This document shows positions 1 to 13,032 of a stretch of 64,000 bases of DNA, piece by piece (positions within the stretch are counted from its first letter, which is position 1; each line of letters opens with the position of its first letter). Below the pieces are notes generated by a model. That model saw only the letters and a program-made list of their open reading frames with translations. It was not told where the DNA came from and made no database searches. The DNA is taken from NCBI GenBank assembly GCA_030407085.1, contig CM059583.1, positions 25,270,001 through 25,334,000 of the forward strand, read 5' to 3'. A program made the position numbers and the translations under genes. The stretch comes from Trichopria drosophilae. Lineage: Eukaryota; Arthropoda; Insecta; Hymenoptera; Diapriidae.

Positions 1-1395
1 AAGTTGAATTTTATGTCCGTCCGAGGATCAGCGAAACCGGTCCCGAGAATGTGTCGGTGCCATCTGCACCCACGCTAACATAGTTACGATAATCACCGCC
101 AGGTGCATTCGCGATACACACCAATCTACGCTTTAGGATTACGATTTCCCCTGTTTCTTCGCATAAATGTTAAAATATCCATTACAACATCCCGTTAAAA
201 ATCGTGAACAGCTGAAGTAAAAATTTCAGATATCCGAACATGTCAGAAATCTTTCATTTTTAGTCCAGCCTCGTATAAAATGTATAAAATAATCATATAA
301 ATCAAACATTTCTTGTATACTCGATTGAGAAAAGTTCAGTAATGGTGGCAGCAATTAAAACGAGATATTCTCAACTTCTGGAATTTTTAGAGACTCATAT
401 TTTCCGTGCAGATTGTATATTCCAGTCCATTTCTTCTGCACCCAATATACAACATGATAGCGAACGATCCGCCATCTTGCACGTGCATTGTATAGCACTA
501 TGGGCAGGAACGGCGTACAACGAACGCGAGTAATCAAGCACGAACTCCAATGCCTCGCTTTTATTCTAACACGACAGACAACGAAGAGACGACCATCGAT
601 TTTGTTTTCGGTTATTCGTTGTGCCAAGACCTACGAGAAACTATTTCAGACATACTTTCACATTGTTTAAATATTCCCTGTTAAAAAAAAATTTGTCATA
701 TTGTAATCCATTTGTACGTTTTATGTTCCATCGAGTTTAAAATTATTAGAGGGATTTGATAATTTAACTTTAGTATGAAACACTGAAGTCCTAACAATTT
801 CTAAACCACTTTGTAGCAGTATAAACCAAAAGAGCTTCCTATATGATTTAATACCGCAATACAGCAAGTTCTGGAGCAAAACACCACTTTCGCGGAGTCG
901 AAACATTTCCTCTTCAAACCCCATGTACGTGGACGTAATAGGTGTAGGTACAAAGAAACCTCGGAATTTGAAAGATCTTGTAACTAGTACTCGTGAATTA
1001 TAGCAAGCGCGGTCGGTGCCGGTCGTGCCTCTTTAGAATTCTTAACCTAACCTAATTCAATGATTGTCAGGCATTTGTTTGAACGATTTGTATCACTAGG
1101 TGCTGCCATGTTTGCTAGCTGTTTGCTGAACATACCTACGTAAGAAGTTATGGTAGCAAGTCCTAGTAACATTTTGTGTTCAACCAGTTTTATATATTTT
1201 AGAAAAAGGAGGGGGTTTAGGTGTCGTTTAAATAAACCAGCTTACTTGAACACGTCACATACCTAAACAAAACCTAAGTATGCATACAAACCTCTAAAAT
1301 TTTGGGAAATTTTCCTGATAGTTTTTTTATTACGATATATTTTTCTTTAAAGATGGAGAATCAAACATAGGTCTGGCACTAGCTGAGTTTTCAAT
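1..1395. other. Intergenic or intronic sequence, no gene recognised
   Basis: All six frames hold only short open stretches (under about 90 codons) with no recognisable motif. The base composition is AT-rich with a slightly GC-richer first 130 bases. A short CCTAACCTAA tract near 1045 resembles the insect telomere word TTAGG in reverse, but it is too short to mean more. Confidence 0.6.
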
Positions 1396-1640
1396 TATTT
1401 GAGACCGACGAACTAAACCGCATAGCGGCGTGTCGGTCAAGTTGTGCCTCCCACCACAATGCTTATTTCCGCTCTCTTTCCCTTATGATTCCCTCTTCCT
1501 CGCAAACCTCGAAAAATGAACGATTTGTGATAGGAGAAATGGTAGAGAGGGGGTAAGCGGTTCACCCCTTCGAAATTGGTCTGAAAATAGTTGAAACAAC
1601 ATTCCATGGTGGCGTAACATAGACAGCACCAGCCTTATAA
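1396..1640 (+). repeat. Dispersed repeat family A, copy 1
   Basis: It begins with GACGAACTAAACCGCATAGCGG and continues through a pyrimidine-rich part containing CCCACCACAATG. The same order of words appears at 36985-37270 on the plus strand and, reverse-complemented, at about 49850-50105 and more weakly at about 6110-6290. No coding potential and no clear terminal inverted repeat were found, so the type of element is unknown. Confidence 0.65.
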
Positions 1641-2483
1641 TTCCATTCAAGAGGGTGGTATGTTCGTTTAAACAAGTTGTTCATGATTAAGTGTAATAGA
1701 ACATAACATCCAACGCTAGTACTTTCATGTAAGGTAATTTTTACTCTTTTTTTGGGTGAATTGAGTAACCTCGCGAAAAGACGAACTCAGGTCTTGTGTG
1801 ACGGAAACTTTCGTTTTACAAGCCATGAATGTTGTAATGATGCATTGGTAAGTGGTAAACTATATTCTATTATGCGTTCACTCATTTGAAACACATATTC
1901 TGTATTTGCTAATAAAGGTAACCGAACATTATATTATGTCAATCGTTCCACTCTTCCAAAGTAACAAGTTTGCATACAAAGATTTAGGACACATGACTTC
2001 TGCACTTGAAATCTCGATTCGCTCGTTCCTCATACATAATAAATTCAAATTCATCCGATTCCGACATTCCGGTCACACGTGCCAGCCGTAAACAGCACAG
2101 CAGTGTTCTAAATTGTCATTCAGTTTCGCGCCAAATCTGATCCACAATTCCTTCGTTCCGTTTGTTCTCAGTTCCAAGTAACTCATCTCCTCAAATAGCT
2201 CGAGCTTGAGGTATTACCAGACGATGTTTTGCTATGCTTTATGAATGTAAATGTGTCCTAATAATCAAAAAGGCATCTTAAAGAGTTCTTTAATCCTAAG
2301 TTGACATAATTTCACAAGCATTAAATGATCAATTTAGCATATGGAGTGTTTTTGGTCCCTGACTACCAATTTGTGGTTAGAAATGGCGGCTCTAAACTGG
2401 TCCTAGTCATTCCTCAAATTATAAACTTCCCACGTTTTTATTGTTCATAACTATATCTATATAGATGTCGTCAGAGGATGTAC
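1641..2483. other. No gene; one short dispersed module near 2345-2400
   Basis: No supported coding frame. Around 2345-2400 there is a GGTCCCTGACTACCAATTTG-like word followed by AAATGGCGGCTC. The same pair of words occurs in several other places in the window (near 6840-6900 and 19765-19840). Confidence 0.45.
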
Positions 2484-2632
2484 ATGCCCTCCCCCTTAAG
2501 TTACACAGTTGAGGCAAGGAAGATGGCGAATCCACCTCTTACGTCATATCTTCTTCCTACGCCTATGGAAGGAAAGGAAATTGGAATGGAATAGAGGAAG
2601 ATAACCTATATGGGATGTAACTTAAGAGGGAG
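2484..2632. repeat. Short inverted repeat, MITE-like
   Basis: CCCTCCCCCTTAAGTTACA at the left faces GATGTAACTTAAGAGGGAG at the right, about 140 bp apart. Both arms carry CTTAAGTTAC. The interior is purine-rich and has no reading frame. It could be a small nonautonomous DNA transposon; I cannot define a target duplication. Confidence 0.4.
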
Positions 2633-4334
2633 TTAAAATAAAGGGAGACAACTTAAGGAACGGTCAACTGTGTATAGAACACAATGGAGCAGTAGACATT
2701 CCGGCGGCTTGATTTCCGTCCATAGGATTTAACCAGAATCGACAAATGACTTTATGGATGTCTCAGGATCTTTCAAATTTCTCAATCTTTCTGTTAGACT
2801 GATCTGATCTATATATCGAGTTCTCAAAATGTAAAAATCATTCCGTTTGTTGGTTTATCGACCGAAACTTCTCAAGAAACGTTGTTTATTACGGTAAATT
2901 AATTATCCCGTAACATTGCAAAATTAGATATAGGCAATATACGCGAAAGTGGCGAATGCGTGTACATACGACTTGAAGCATGATCACGAGCAATAGAAAA
3001 CAAGAGGTTCTTGGAGATTAATGCGCCTCACGACGTCGAAAGTAAAAACGTGGAAAGCGTATGCGCATGGCGTTATTGTGGATAGGCGTTGTATATACAG
3101 ATGTTTACCCAATCGCAGCCAGATTACGACTGAACTCTTTCGCCATCACGCATTCGACATAGAACCGTTAAATTCATAGACACGCACTCTCCAAATCTGA
3201 AATATTAATTACTGGACGGAAAATTTCTATTATTTGAAATCGGAAAAATTGGCTATTAATATAATTATTAAATAACTAGTATAAGTATTATAGATATTCG
3301 ATAATTGTTGAATACGATAAAAGCACCGTTGAAAGAAATTACAGTTTTTGTCTTTTGCAAAAAAGTCGATTACGCGTCCATATCACGTCGGTATTATATC
3401 CAATGGATCTAAATAGTATTTTTTGTTGTCCTGTGGCCGCAAAGTGAAATTATTTGCGATATTTAAACAAATTGTCTATTGCTGGAAACACCAAAGTCGC
3501 CAATGCATTATGCTACGTTTATCAAGCTCGCAAAACGAGGTCACTAAAATCTAAGAATAAATATACGAAAATTCTGTTGTGATTACGGTATATAATTTTA
3601 ATCTAGTTGCGTTTTACGGTTTGTGTTTTTTTTCTTATTTGAAATAAGATATTTTTCTCTGTTTTGCATAGAAAATTTACCGACATCTTAAAAAATATTC
3701 GTAGCCCTTGAAACCACCTGTTGAGATGGCCCTGAGAAACCTTTCCTTGACCGCTTCGTGTTGCAGATGCGCATCAAACATATAATGCAGTATCTATGAC
3801 TTTTCCTTAAATTATTATTCCGTACTTTTTTCCTGATTTTTTTTTAATAAATTCATTTTAGAACAGATTAAATTAGAGTTTTTTTTAAATTTTATTTTTA
3901 TTTCTTTAAACGGTAGGATATACTTAAATTTAAAAAAAATCTGTAATTTTTTTCTTCCAATCATTATATGCTATTGGTCGATGAGGCACATGTAATTTAG
4001 AACTATCCACTCTGAAAACTAAACATAACAACAAATATTAATAGACAATTTTTAATTTTTAGTTAAGATAGATAGTTTACAATTTATTATTCCAGTTATA
4101 ATTACTTATTATTGACTAAGACGAGCGAATCTCGTACTTGTTATATACTTTACAAATGGAAATAAATAAATAAATTCCGATAATTGTATTCGAATCGGAT
4201 TGTAAAATTTAATACCAGGATTAAAAATTTTCTTTTAAATTTACTTCCATGATTGACCAATAAAAGTTCATCTGAACTTAAAATTTTGCGCTGATTAAAA
4301 ATCTGGGTTCAAAAACAAGAGTATTTGTTTGCAA
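2633..4334. other. AT-rich sequence, nothing recognised
   Basis: No reading frame above about 60 codons, no RNA gene and no clear repeat boundary. The base composition becomes strongly AT-rich after 3580. Confidence 0.5.
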
Positions 4335-4536
4335 AAGAAAAGTAGCCTTGAAATAACCTTCATCATGAGGTCAAGGTCATCTTCAGGGTTGTAATCTATA
4401 AGATGTGTGGTTTCATCGACTGTAGATTAAATTATGACGGTGTTACAACCAGGAGTCCTGAAAATGGCCCACAAGAGGCTGAAACGTAGAAAATAAATAC
4501 TTTTTTTTTCAAGAAAAGTATTTTTTTATTTTTTTT
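4335..4536 (+). mobile_element. Possible Penelope-like element terminal fragment with hammerhead-like core
   Basis: At 4457-4486 the order is CTGAAAAT, then GGCC and GGCT separated by seven bases, then GAAACGT. These halves can pair and are followed by GAAA, as in the CUGANGA / stem II / GAAA layout of hammerhead ribozymes. A flanking stem is possible between TTCAGGGTTGTAA (from about 4383) and TTACAACC (near 4443). Penelope-like retroelements are known to carry hammerhead motifs in their repeats. The core deviates from consensus (CTGAAAA instead of CTGANGA), so this is only a candidate relic. Confidence 0.3.
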
Positions 4537-6105
4537 TCGAAAAGACCGACACATTGACATAATTACATTATATATTATATTCTATAGTACATTTCAATAA
4601 GTCCCTGGAAATGATACATTGTTTGTTTTAAAAATTTTGTTGTAATACAATAATTTGAGATATTTGGATGTCTACAGCAAAACGGTTCACTCTGTCAATC
4701 CACAGGTTGACAAAACTCATCTTTGCGCACTTCTTATTTGATACTGTTCGCATTAAATCTCACTTTTGTGTCTTTCTAATCAGAACTCTTATTAAACTGT
4801 ATAGAAAAGTAAACTTTTTTAACCATCGCCTTTTTAGAGTTCAAACTTGTTCAGTAATTTTTAATTAAATGGTTCAGGATGCATTTCACTGATAACATTA
4901 GAAGTCCCTAACGAAAAGAATTTTATTTTACTTTTTTACAATTATTTTTAACGAATTTACAAAGAAAATGCGCTTTATATAGATTCGCGGCGATCTTCGT
5001 ATGTCATCGACTCTCTTCGGGTTCAGCCGCCGAACCTTCTAACGGGGCCACCATACACTTCGCTCGAGCATTACGGTAAAGTTCTTATCTGCGGTATGCA
5101 ATATACGTAAGTAGTAGTATTGCCATGTGGTAAATCTGGCACTGTTAACGAGATAATTGTGCACGTTAAAGTAACGAGAGCATTGCGTGTCGTGACAAAC
5201 TGCGGATAAACCTCGCGGAAATCACGAGTCGATGAGATAAGGCTATCAAGTGTAAAAAAATATAGACGCAACTTAGAAAATTCTGTGGCAAACGTCGCAC
5301 TCGGAACCAATTAAAACACTGGTGAAAAACAACTGGCGCTTAAGGGGCTTATTACACCCAGGGTTATCAAGATCGTCGACGGAGCGCCGCAATTTCGGAA
5401 TAGTTGTAAAATGACTTGGCTCTTATCGCTTTTATACGCACGACGATTTCGTGTATTTACACTCGGCGTACGCATACGCGTTTTTGTTTACGCACCAGTA
5501 ATTGCCATCTACATTCCCTGATGGCAGGGCGAGATTCCCTTAATGAGAAGTCGCTGGAATGCTATCCCGTTGTTTGCGCATCTCTTTGACTATACTTCCC
5601 CCCTTCGTTCCCTTTCTTTCTTATATCGTTATCCATCTTTGTTTACATATATGTTTAGACCTGGTCATCTCACGGGAATCGAATCTCTGTCTCTGTCTTT
5701 CACATCTCTCATTATCTTTCTTTATGAAGTATCCGTGGAATCATCCATCTCTCTCACTCTCCGGTGTACTCTTTTGCTCCTTTTGTAATTCTTTTCCCGT
5801 GTTCGTTTCCTGTCTTTTCTCTCCTTGCTCTCTTTTTTTCGGCATTTCTTATTTTTCCTCGCCAACTGTCGCTGGGTGTTTTTCATTCTCTGACTTTCTT
5901 GATTTCTATAACCCGTTTGCATTCTTCAACCGTTCAGGCACCTTGTCTTCTTCCATTTACTCTTTCCACGTTTTAGGCCCGTGCCATTTATTCGCCTTAT
6001 CGCTCTTTCGTTTTCTTGTTTGGATCTTGAACGTGCATACATCAGTTTTCAAGGACCATCCTGTTCCAGAGGGCTGGTACAAGCGAATTTTTCGTGGAAC
6101 CTTAT
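4537..6105. other. No gene; pyrimidine-rich tract on the plus strand
   Basis: From about 5560 to 6010 the plus strand is a CT-rich tract, which creates long open frames of low-complexity Ser/Leu/Phe composition. These frames (one of 187 codons at 5559-6122) have no domain and fit skewed base composition rather than coding. Confidence 0.5.
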
Positions 6106-6109
6106 TGAA

Positions 6110-6290
6110 GCCGGATAATTAATACGCTCGGGAGCGGTAGTATCGTATGGGAGCCCCCCACTCCTCGTACTGCTGCTGACCCCTTCTACTCTCGCTCTCT
6201 GCGAATTGCGAACATTGTAGGTGGAGGACGGGGTAACCAAAAGATACTAGCGCAACCATACGGATTAGTTAACCTCCGCTTTTTTGGTCT
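6110..6290 (-). repeat. Dispersed repeat family A, diverged copy
   Basis: Reverse-complemented, the right part reads GAGGTTAACTAATCCGTATGG, then CACCTACAATG and a polypurine/pyrimidine stretch. This matches the order seen at 36985 (GACGAACTAATCCGTATAGCGG, then the CACTACAGTG word). The similarity is weaker than among the other copies and the outer boundary is uncertain. Confidence 0.4.
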
Positions 6291-9200
6291 CAACAATATT
6301 ACATCTTATTTTCTTAGGCAAATTACCTTTTTATCGAACTCTTCTTGTTACGTCGACTTCACGTTAGTGCCTAAGCATAGGTACTGACTCCAATATATAT
6401 AATTAGTTTTTGCTTGCATGCGTTTATATGGGTGTACGTGTCCGGTAGAACCATTCTTAGCAGAGTGTAATAAAGTAACCGTCGGATATAGCTTCGTGCA
6501 TACGCGACAAAGACACGTGCCACACCTTCCGGACCTTCTTTCCACGTCGAGCTTTTGCCTGGGTCTGCGTATATTACCCATTGTTAAGTTCATTCGTCTG
6601 ACGTAGCATTGTATCGCGTAATTGCATTTTTACCAGTTTCAAGTTGTCGTGGGTCATTTCCTTACATACCAAAATGTCAAGGATAGCTTGCAAAGGCATC
6701 AGACGTGATTCTTGAAGCGAGTGTTCAGTTAGTTGATTGCAAGGCCCATTTTGAACCTATACAATTTTTTAAAAATAAATTCGGCCATGGAACGAGCTTC
6801 TACGGTAATATTATAAAAATTTGTACAAAAGAGTTTTTGGGGTCTCTGATAACGAATCGGGTAGCATTTAAAATTCCAAATGGCGGATGCAATATGGCAA
6901 CTTTATTACTTTACGATTGCGGTTTTCTTAAAAAACGCACAGACTCGGAATGCCAGGGCAACCATATTGAATCTACCATCTTGAGTTTCACACTTTCGAT
7001 GTGAGCTTCGTAATCAACGACTTCAAAAACCAACGTATACCTGTTACCAAGTGGATTCCTCGACAAACTGTGATTCTAAACTAACATTTTCACTACATTG
7101 GTTCCGTCATTTTGAATTTTCAAATTCTAATACCGGATTCGTGCCCCTCAAAGGGTTGAGATCTGATAATAACTTTGAAAGAGGTGTTTAAAGCGTACAA
7201 GCGAGGTGACATGAAAATAGAATCGCTTGTTATGAAGGAATGGGGAAAAAGTCTATAATGGATTTCATATTTTGATTAGGGCGACTCCTGGCGTTTTTCA
7301 GAGGAAGTCTATTTTCTATACTGTCTAGAAATATATCATAATGTAGATTCTTTACCGTCCTTGGAAAATTTCAACATGGATATTGTATTTTTTTCAATAC
7401 GGAAAAAATTCTTTTTGAATTATGTTTTACAATGTCGTTATAACTTTATTCCTGGTATTTTAAAACTTTAATCGATTTTATTTTTTCGAATTGAAGAACA
7501 CGAGCAATTGACGCGTGAATAACGCTATTTTTTATTAGTTTAGTAAATGTGTTTATCAGAAAAGTCGTCCGGGGGCGTCCATCGTATAAACAGCTCTTTA
7601 TTAGCGTACACCTGAGAAACTCGAAGATGAAACGAGCGTTCCAAACAATAAACGTTTCTGGAAATTTCTCAAAACGAGATTCATTGTTTTTATCAGTGAC
7701 GTCATTTTACGAGGAGTTTCTAGCGAGAGATTGCAAAGTTTCGCTTACTAATTACTCGCGATTCGCAATGGCGACTAACGCTTATAATATTCATAACAAT
7801 TTAAGGAATTCTGTTTGCTGCAGATGCGCGTCGCTAATTGGTGTTGTTGTTACTTAGAAGGACGAACCAAGTGAATTTGCAGCAAAGTTAATGAATCCAA
7901 GGGAATATAACTTCTTCAATTAAGTTCAAAACGACAGTAACTGTTTAGAAATGTAATTTGCATCGGTTTAACGAGTTTTACGCAGTCGACGGCCGTCTTA
8001 TTGTATTTCAACGATTACTCGAAAAAAATGCTGTGATTATAATTCCTTGCAACAAATTCCGTCTTCTATCTTATCGTTATTAACGATTGAAGACGTTCTT
8101 GGTGAGTGCATCGAGAATAAATATATTTTAGGGACATTGCGTCGTTTTACTGGAGTGTAGTGTAGTAATTATTAATTTTCAATACGATGATTTTGAATTT
8201 TTGCAATATCCGAGACAAGTATATGACGATGATAAATTTCTAACGATTGATTATCTTGTAAGGTGATATAATCTATGCGATTGCATCATAAGGAATTATG
8301 CATTTTTAAACTTTATGTCATTTATAAAATCGTAAACGTTGGTTTGAAACATAAATTATAGAATACTTTTATTTTACTTTTTAATTATATGGGTTTTGTA
8401 AATCATTTATTACGAATATAACCTTAAATACTGAACACACAAAATGGCGCATCCTGTACAACAACATTTCTGTCAATAATCGCTATTATCAGAATCATTA
8501 ATTTATTGTTTTTTTTTCGTGATAACACTTACACCTTGAATTAAACGAAAATAACTATTGTATATTTATACTCGAGTTCTCTCTGACGTTGATTTCCACT
8601 CCCAGTGGTTCTTCGTTTCTTCATCTTCTCGACATTCGTTTCTCCCCTCCACCTGTCATCTTTAAGGCTGGCACTGTCGTGCACCAACACACTATCTGCT
8701 TTAGATCACGTGACAGGTAAAGAGGGCGGGGCGATATGCTGGTTAACGAGAGAGGGAGCGCTTCCTAATATGTACCAACTCGAGGGGATGCGTTATATAT
8801 TAATATCTAACAAATTGTGTAATATTAAAATTATTAGGACGATAATAATTTTTTAATCATGGGATATTTAAAAGTTGTCTTTTATATCTAATTACAAGTA
8901 ACCATTTCTTGTTAGGCAATTAAACAACGATTTTTTATTAATGAATTATATAAATATACTAAAGCAGTTAAGTTAATTAACAATAAATAAAGCTATCATA
9001 ATTCTTCAAGCTTGTATATTTTTTTAATTTGACGGTAAATTTGCCATTAGAAATGTTTTAAATTAGCCAAAATATTTCTTTAGCGCATGTAATATTCTGG
9101 AATATTTCGGTATTCCTGGGGTAATGCGATGTAATGAAAGCAAGGAAACGCGTTAATGACAGTTTTGATGTATAGTTCATTACAATTCGCCTACCGTGCA

Positions 9201-10310
9201 TTAAATTTGATGCAAAGTAACGAAAGCAAATTTTAAGCAAGTGCATTAATGAAAATTAATCAAAATTTTCATGAACATTCATTATTTTTAAATTACCTGC
9301 TTGAAATTTGTCCCTCTACATTTTCATTCAATTTCTTTTTGTTAGTAGTGTAGGAGAGCGATCAATACTCAAGTTCCATAAAATATTTTGTTGTCTACCA
9401 TACAAATTATGTCTTTGAAAATGAAATAAAATTGGTGGACGTTGGGGGTGGAATTGTATTTAACAAATTTTCTTAAAAAATGTAATATATTAATATTTCC
9501 ATTATTATTTACATAATTTTAATATTTCGGATACATTGGAGAATGTTTTTGTAAGGCAATATGAAGAAACGGGCACAGATGCGTCTCACGTTTCGACTGG
9601 TTGTAGGGAACCTTTGCTTCTCGAGGTCTGTGGCGGACCCCGCCCGGAGATTAAAGTATTATTTATGCGGGCGGTGCGTTCGCAACGGGGGTGTGCGCGA
9701 GTTTTATTGCCCGCACTTGCGTGCGTTCGTATCCGTATATATATTTATGCACGTATACACATACAGGGAGCGAAATAGTCGACAACATGGCGAGAGCGCT
9801 TTCGGAACGCACAACGACCTCTCACTGCGCGTGAAACCTAGCGCGCTCTATAAGTAAAAAGTCCCTCTATACCTGAACATCGCCGTTAATAAATTCGATA
9901 CTTATCAGTAAGCGAGTCATCTGGCTGCTCTTATCGCCGCGAGAAAGTCGTAGCTCGAATTTAGCGCGGAAAATGCTGAAACGACCGACGAGAGTCTTCA
10001 TTCGCGCCGATACCAGAGGCGCTTTAAAACACTCTTGCGAAAGTTGTTTCGAAAACTGATTTTACGTCAGTCTGCTGGAACAGCAGGTGATCCGAGAATA
10101 ATGTATTGGGGAATTTCAAACGTTTCTCTGCGGGCTTTTTGTTCGTCTAACGAACTTAATTGTATTTTTACGGTCTTTTTCTGATGGACGTAGGTGTTTA
10201 TGATCATGTACAGGAAAAATTACTTATAAAATATATACCAAAAGTAAAATTTGCTTAGTTTTACTTTTAAGTCGCAATCTGATTAATATAAACAATAATA
10301 GTATATTGTG
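6291..10310. other. Long gene-free stretch with a GC-richer island at 9570-10100
   Basis: No supported gene. The 102-codon frame at 7549-7857 has no recognisable domain. A dispersed module (GGGTCTCTGATAACGAATCGG plus ATGGCGGATGCAATATGGC) lies at 6838-6900. The part at 9570-10100 is clearly richer in G and C, with many CG dinucleotides, and could be a conserved regulatory element or untranslated exon, which sequence alone cannot decide. Confidence 0.45.
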
Positions 10311-10314
10311 CAAC

Positions 10315-10479
10315 TAGGGAGCAAAATAGGTGTTTTCTGACGAGTGTGAGTTCGACGCCTGAGCGAGGCTAGCTATTCTCCATACTATTTTATATTGCGT
10401 GTGTACAGGAAGTAAAATACTATTTTTCGTTCCCAGTTTCAGAATATATGTTCCGGGATATATTTATTTTGCTCCCTAG
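10315..10479. mobile_element. Short inverted-repeat element (MITE-like)
   Basis: CTAGGGAGCAAAATA at 10314-10328 is mirrored by TATTTTGCTCCCTAG ending at 10479. There is no coding sequence between them. Immediately downstream the word TAGGGAGCAAA recurs near 10511 and GTGCTCCGAG near 10535, so the element borders or belongs to a larger repeat field. Confidence 0.5.
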
Positions 10480-10489
10480 ATAGAGAAAG

Positions 10490-10990
10490 TGCTGTTTTAC
10501 TCCCGCGCTTTAGGGAGCAAACAAGTATTTTGTGCTCCGAGTGTGAAAAGTGGTATTTAAGTATTTAAGTTATATAATGACAAAAGTAATACATCACGTT
10601 ACAAGAACTTAAAATGGTACTTTTATGTACACCGTATTTATAGTACTGGAACGTGTAAAGTTCGATTTTGCGCATCGTTTTTACTTTACTCTCTACTATT
10701 TCCCTTATGTACAGCGTAAAATATGCCGTATTACGCATGGAAAACAGTGCGTAAAATAAAACATTACGCATTCGCGAAGAAAATAGTATATTTCGATACA
10801 AGTGGGAAAAAGTTTTTTTCGCACGTGTGCCGAACTATATTTTTCGATGTGAGCGTACGGAAAATGCGTCCGAAAAATATCAAACGTGTGGAAAATAACA
10901 TTTTCCGCTCGCGATGTCGAAATAGTACTTTTTGATACAACTGCGTGAGCGTAAACTATTTTTCACACCAGCACGCGTGCGGAACACTAG
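10490..10990. repeat. Field of short interspersed motifs
   Basis: Variants of AAATAGTAC/TATTT, GTGCGTAAAATA, GGAAAATGCGT and CACGCGTGCGGAAC recur in both orientations. A related word set appears at 15700-15830 (GTGCGTAAAATGGTAC, GTGCGGAAACTA). It is not a simple tandem array. No gene is supported; the short frames at 10565-10935 are translations of these motifs. Confidence 0.45.
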
Positions 10991-11149
10991 TTTATGCATG
11001 TGTTTTCTGTGCATATGTGTTTACTTACATGTCTAGTCGATGACGGGATTCACATTCGAAAAAAACCGATTTTCCATCGGAGCACTGAATATCAAAATGT
11101 ATAAAATGGCGTTTTATGCGTGCTGAAACATAACTACTACTTTGATGTA

Positions 11150-11870
11150 GAGAGAGGGGGTAATTTTAATCTCCCCACTCCAATTTTTCAGAACCTCAGC
11201 TATATAGAGACGAAGGAGGACACCTAATATTGACAAGGTCGTTGTCCTTGAATTCGACTTTCAAGATCAAAGTAATTTTTTAAAATGGGAATATCTATTT
11301 TCACCCCGGATAGAAAAAATCGGGAAATTTTACGTCCAAAACTGATGTATTAATAAATATAAAGGTGAGGTCAAACCAAGGTCAAAACTGCGCATTTAAA
11401 TTCCCCATTTACATTTTCCGAAACCACAGACAAATACGTAAAACTAGTTGAGATAAATGCTAAAGATGGTAGAAAAGAGTGACCTAATGGTACTGTAACA
11501 TTGACCTTGAACTCGACTTTCAACATCCAAGTGATTTTTTTAAATGGGAACACCTATTTTCAACCCCGGATTTGAAAAGATTGGTAAATTTTACGTAAAA
11601 AAGTAATGTATTAATCATTATTATGGCAAGGTCAAACCAAGGTGAAAACTGCAAATTTAAATTCTTCACTTATATTTCCCGGCACCAAAGACAAATACGT
11701 AATTTTGGTTGAGATAAATGTTAAAGATAATAGAAAATGGTGACCTACTGGTACTGGAACATTGACCTTGAACTCGATATTCAAAGTTATTTCAAGGCCA
11801 AAGTAACTTTTATAAATGGGAATATCAATTTCTTATCCCCTGTTTGAATATGAAAGTACCAGTTCGACGC
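11150..11870. repeat. Diverged tandem repeat, ~260 bp unit, about 2.7 copies
   Basis: The landmark ACTCGACTTTCAA occurs near 11252, 11511 and (as ACTCGATATTCAA) 11772, giving steps of about 259 and 261 bp. Other shared landmarks are ATGGGAAYAYCWATTTTC, AAATTTTACGT and AAGGTCAAACCAAGGT. Each unit carries one or more TGACCTTGA or CCAAGGTCA words. No reading frame is conserved between units. Confidence 0.8.
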
Positions 11871-13032
11871 AAAATGTCATTCTTTTAAAATTCAGGGCAA
11901 AAAATAGTTCTCATTTTTAAAAAATCACTTTACATTAAAATAACCGTGAAAATCAAGTTCACCCCCTTCCCTTCTATCTGCATCAAATTACTCTATCTGA
12001 CTTGGATTCCAAAACATTTCCATTTTTAAAAAGATATGTTACACTTGCTTTTTTGGTTTTTGTTAAAAAAAAGTAAACAAGGTTTCGGTATTTTTGTTAA
12101 TTGGTATTAACAACTGTTATTACGAAATTTAATAAAAGTACATTTATTTTCATCCATTCGTAAATGTCGTAAATTTAAACAATTAAAATTTTAAAGGTCA
12201 TTTCGCAAAATAAATAGTTTTACGCTTTCGACGATTAGAATTTTTGCGATTTTTTGTTTTCTTTTCCTTTAGAATCTTCGTTTTCTAGCATCCATATTTC
12301 TCCCCCGTTTCGGTTTCTTTTCAATTTCCAGAAGCATTCTGCTGTCGAGCCTCATTATCATTTTCATATACCTGCCTTGCCTTTTCTTCCATGCTCGATT
12401 TTCGACATACCGTACTACGGTTTTACCAGTGCCTCCAAACGATAAGCTCTTCTTTGAAGGTTATTTATGCTTGTCATCTTCGTGTACCCTCAGGCTGTAC
12501 TGACTGCTCTCTGGCGCTATTGTAGTTAACATGGGTCTGCTTCATTTGTATTTTTCAGGCTCTTTAGTTACAGTCCAAATCGTAAATTTTGATTTAAATC
12601 TGAACTTGCACTTTTGTTTCGTGAGTTTGTTAAAAATAATAACGTAAGGTATCTTCCCGTGTACCAATCATTCTTTATTGATCGTAATTATTGCTGAAGA
12701 AGGTTATGTCTTTCCTTTAGTGTATATGAAATCTGCGGAAAATTAATAATGATTTATTACCTTAACTAGAACAAATGAAAACAATACCGAAAAAATGTCG
12801 ACGTTATTAATATCTCGATACTTATTAAACATCCGTTTATTTCAAACTACAAAGACCTCTTTCCCCTCCCCATTTCCGCCCCTCCCTTCTCTTAGTCGCT
12901 CTTAATAAATATGTATTGAATCAAGTAATTAATCTGTCCCTCTCTTTTCAACCTTCTCCTTCCCTTTTTCCCTCTCTCTCCCTCTCCCCCTTTCTTCCCT
13001 CTCTGAAAAAAAGTAATATGCTTATGATTATA
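11871..13032. other. No gene; pyrimidine-rich tract before the MITE
   Basis: No supported coding frame. The part at 12850-13010 is rich in CCCTCTC and TTCCC words, a low-complexity tract next to the MITE that follows. Confidence 0.5.

Noticed and set aside
5559..6122. 187-codon plus-strand frame
   Set aside because: It covers a pyrimidine-rich tract, has Ser/Phe/Leu bias, overlaps open frames on both strands and has no domain.
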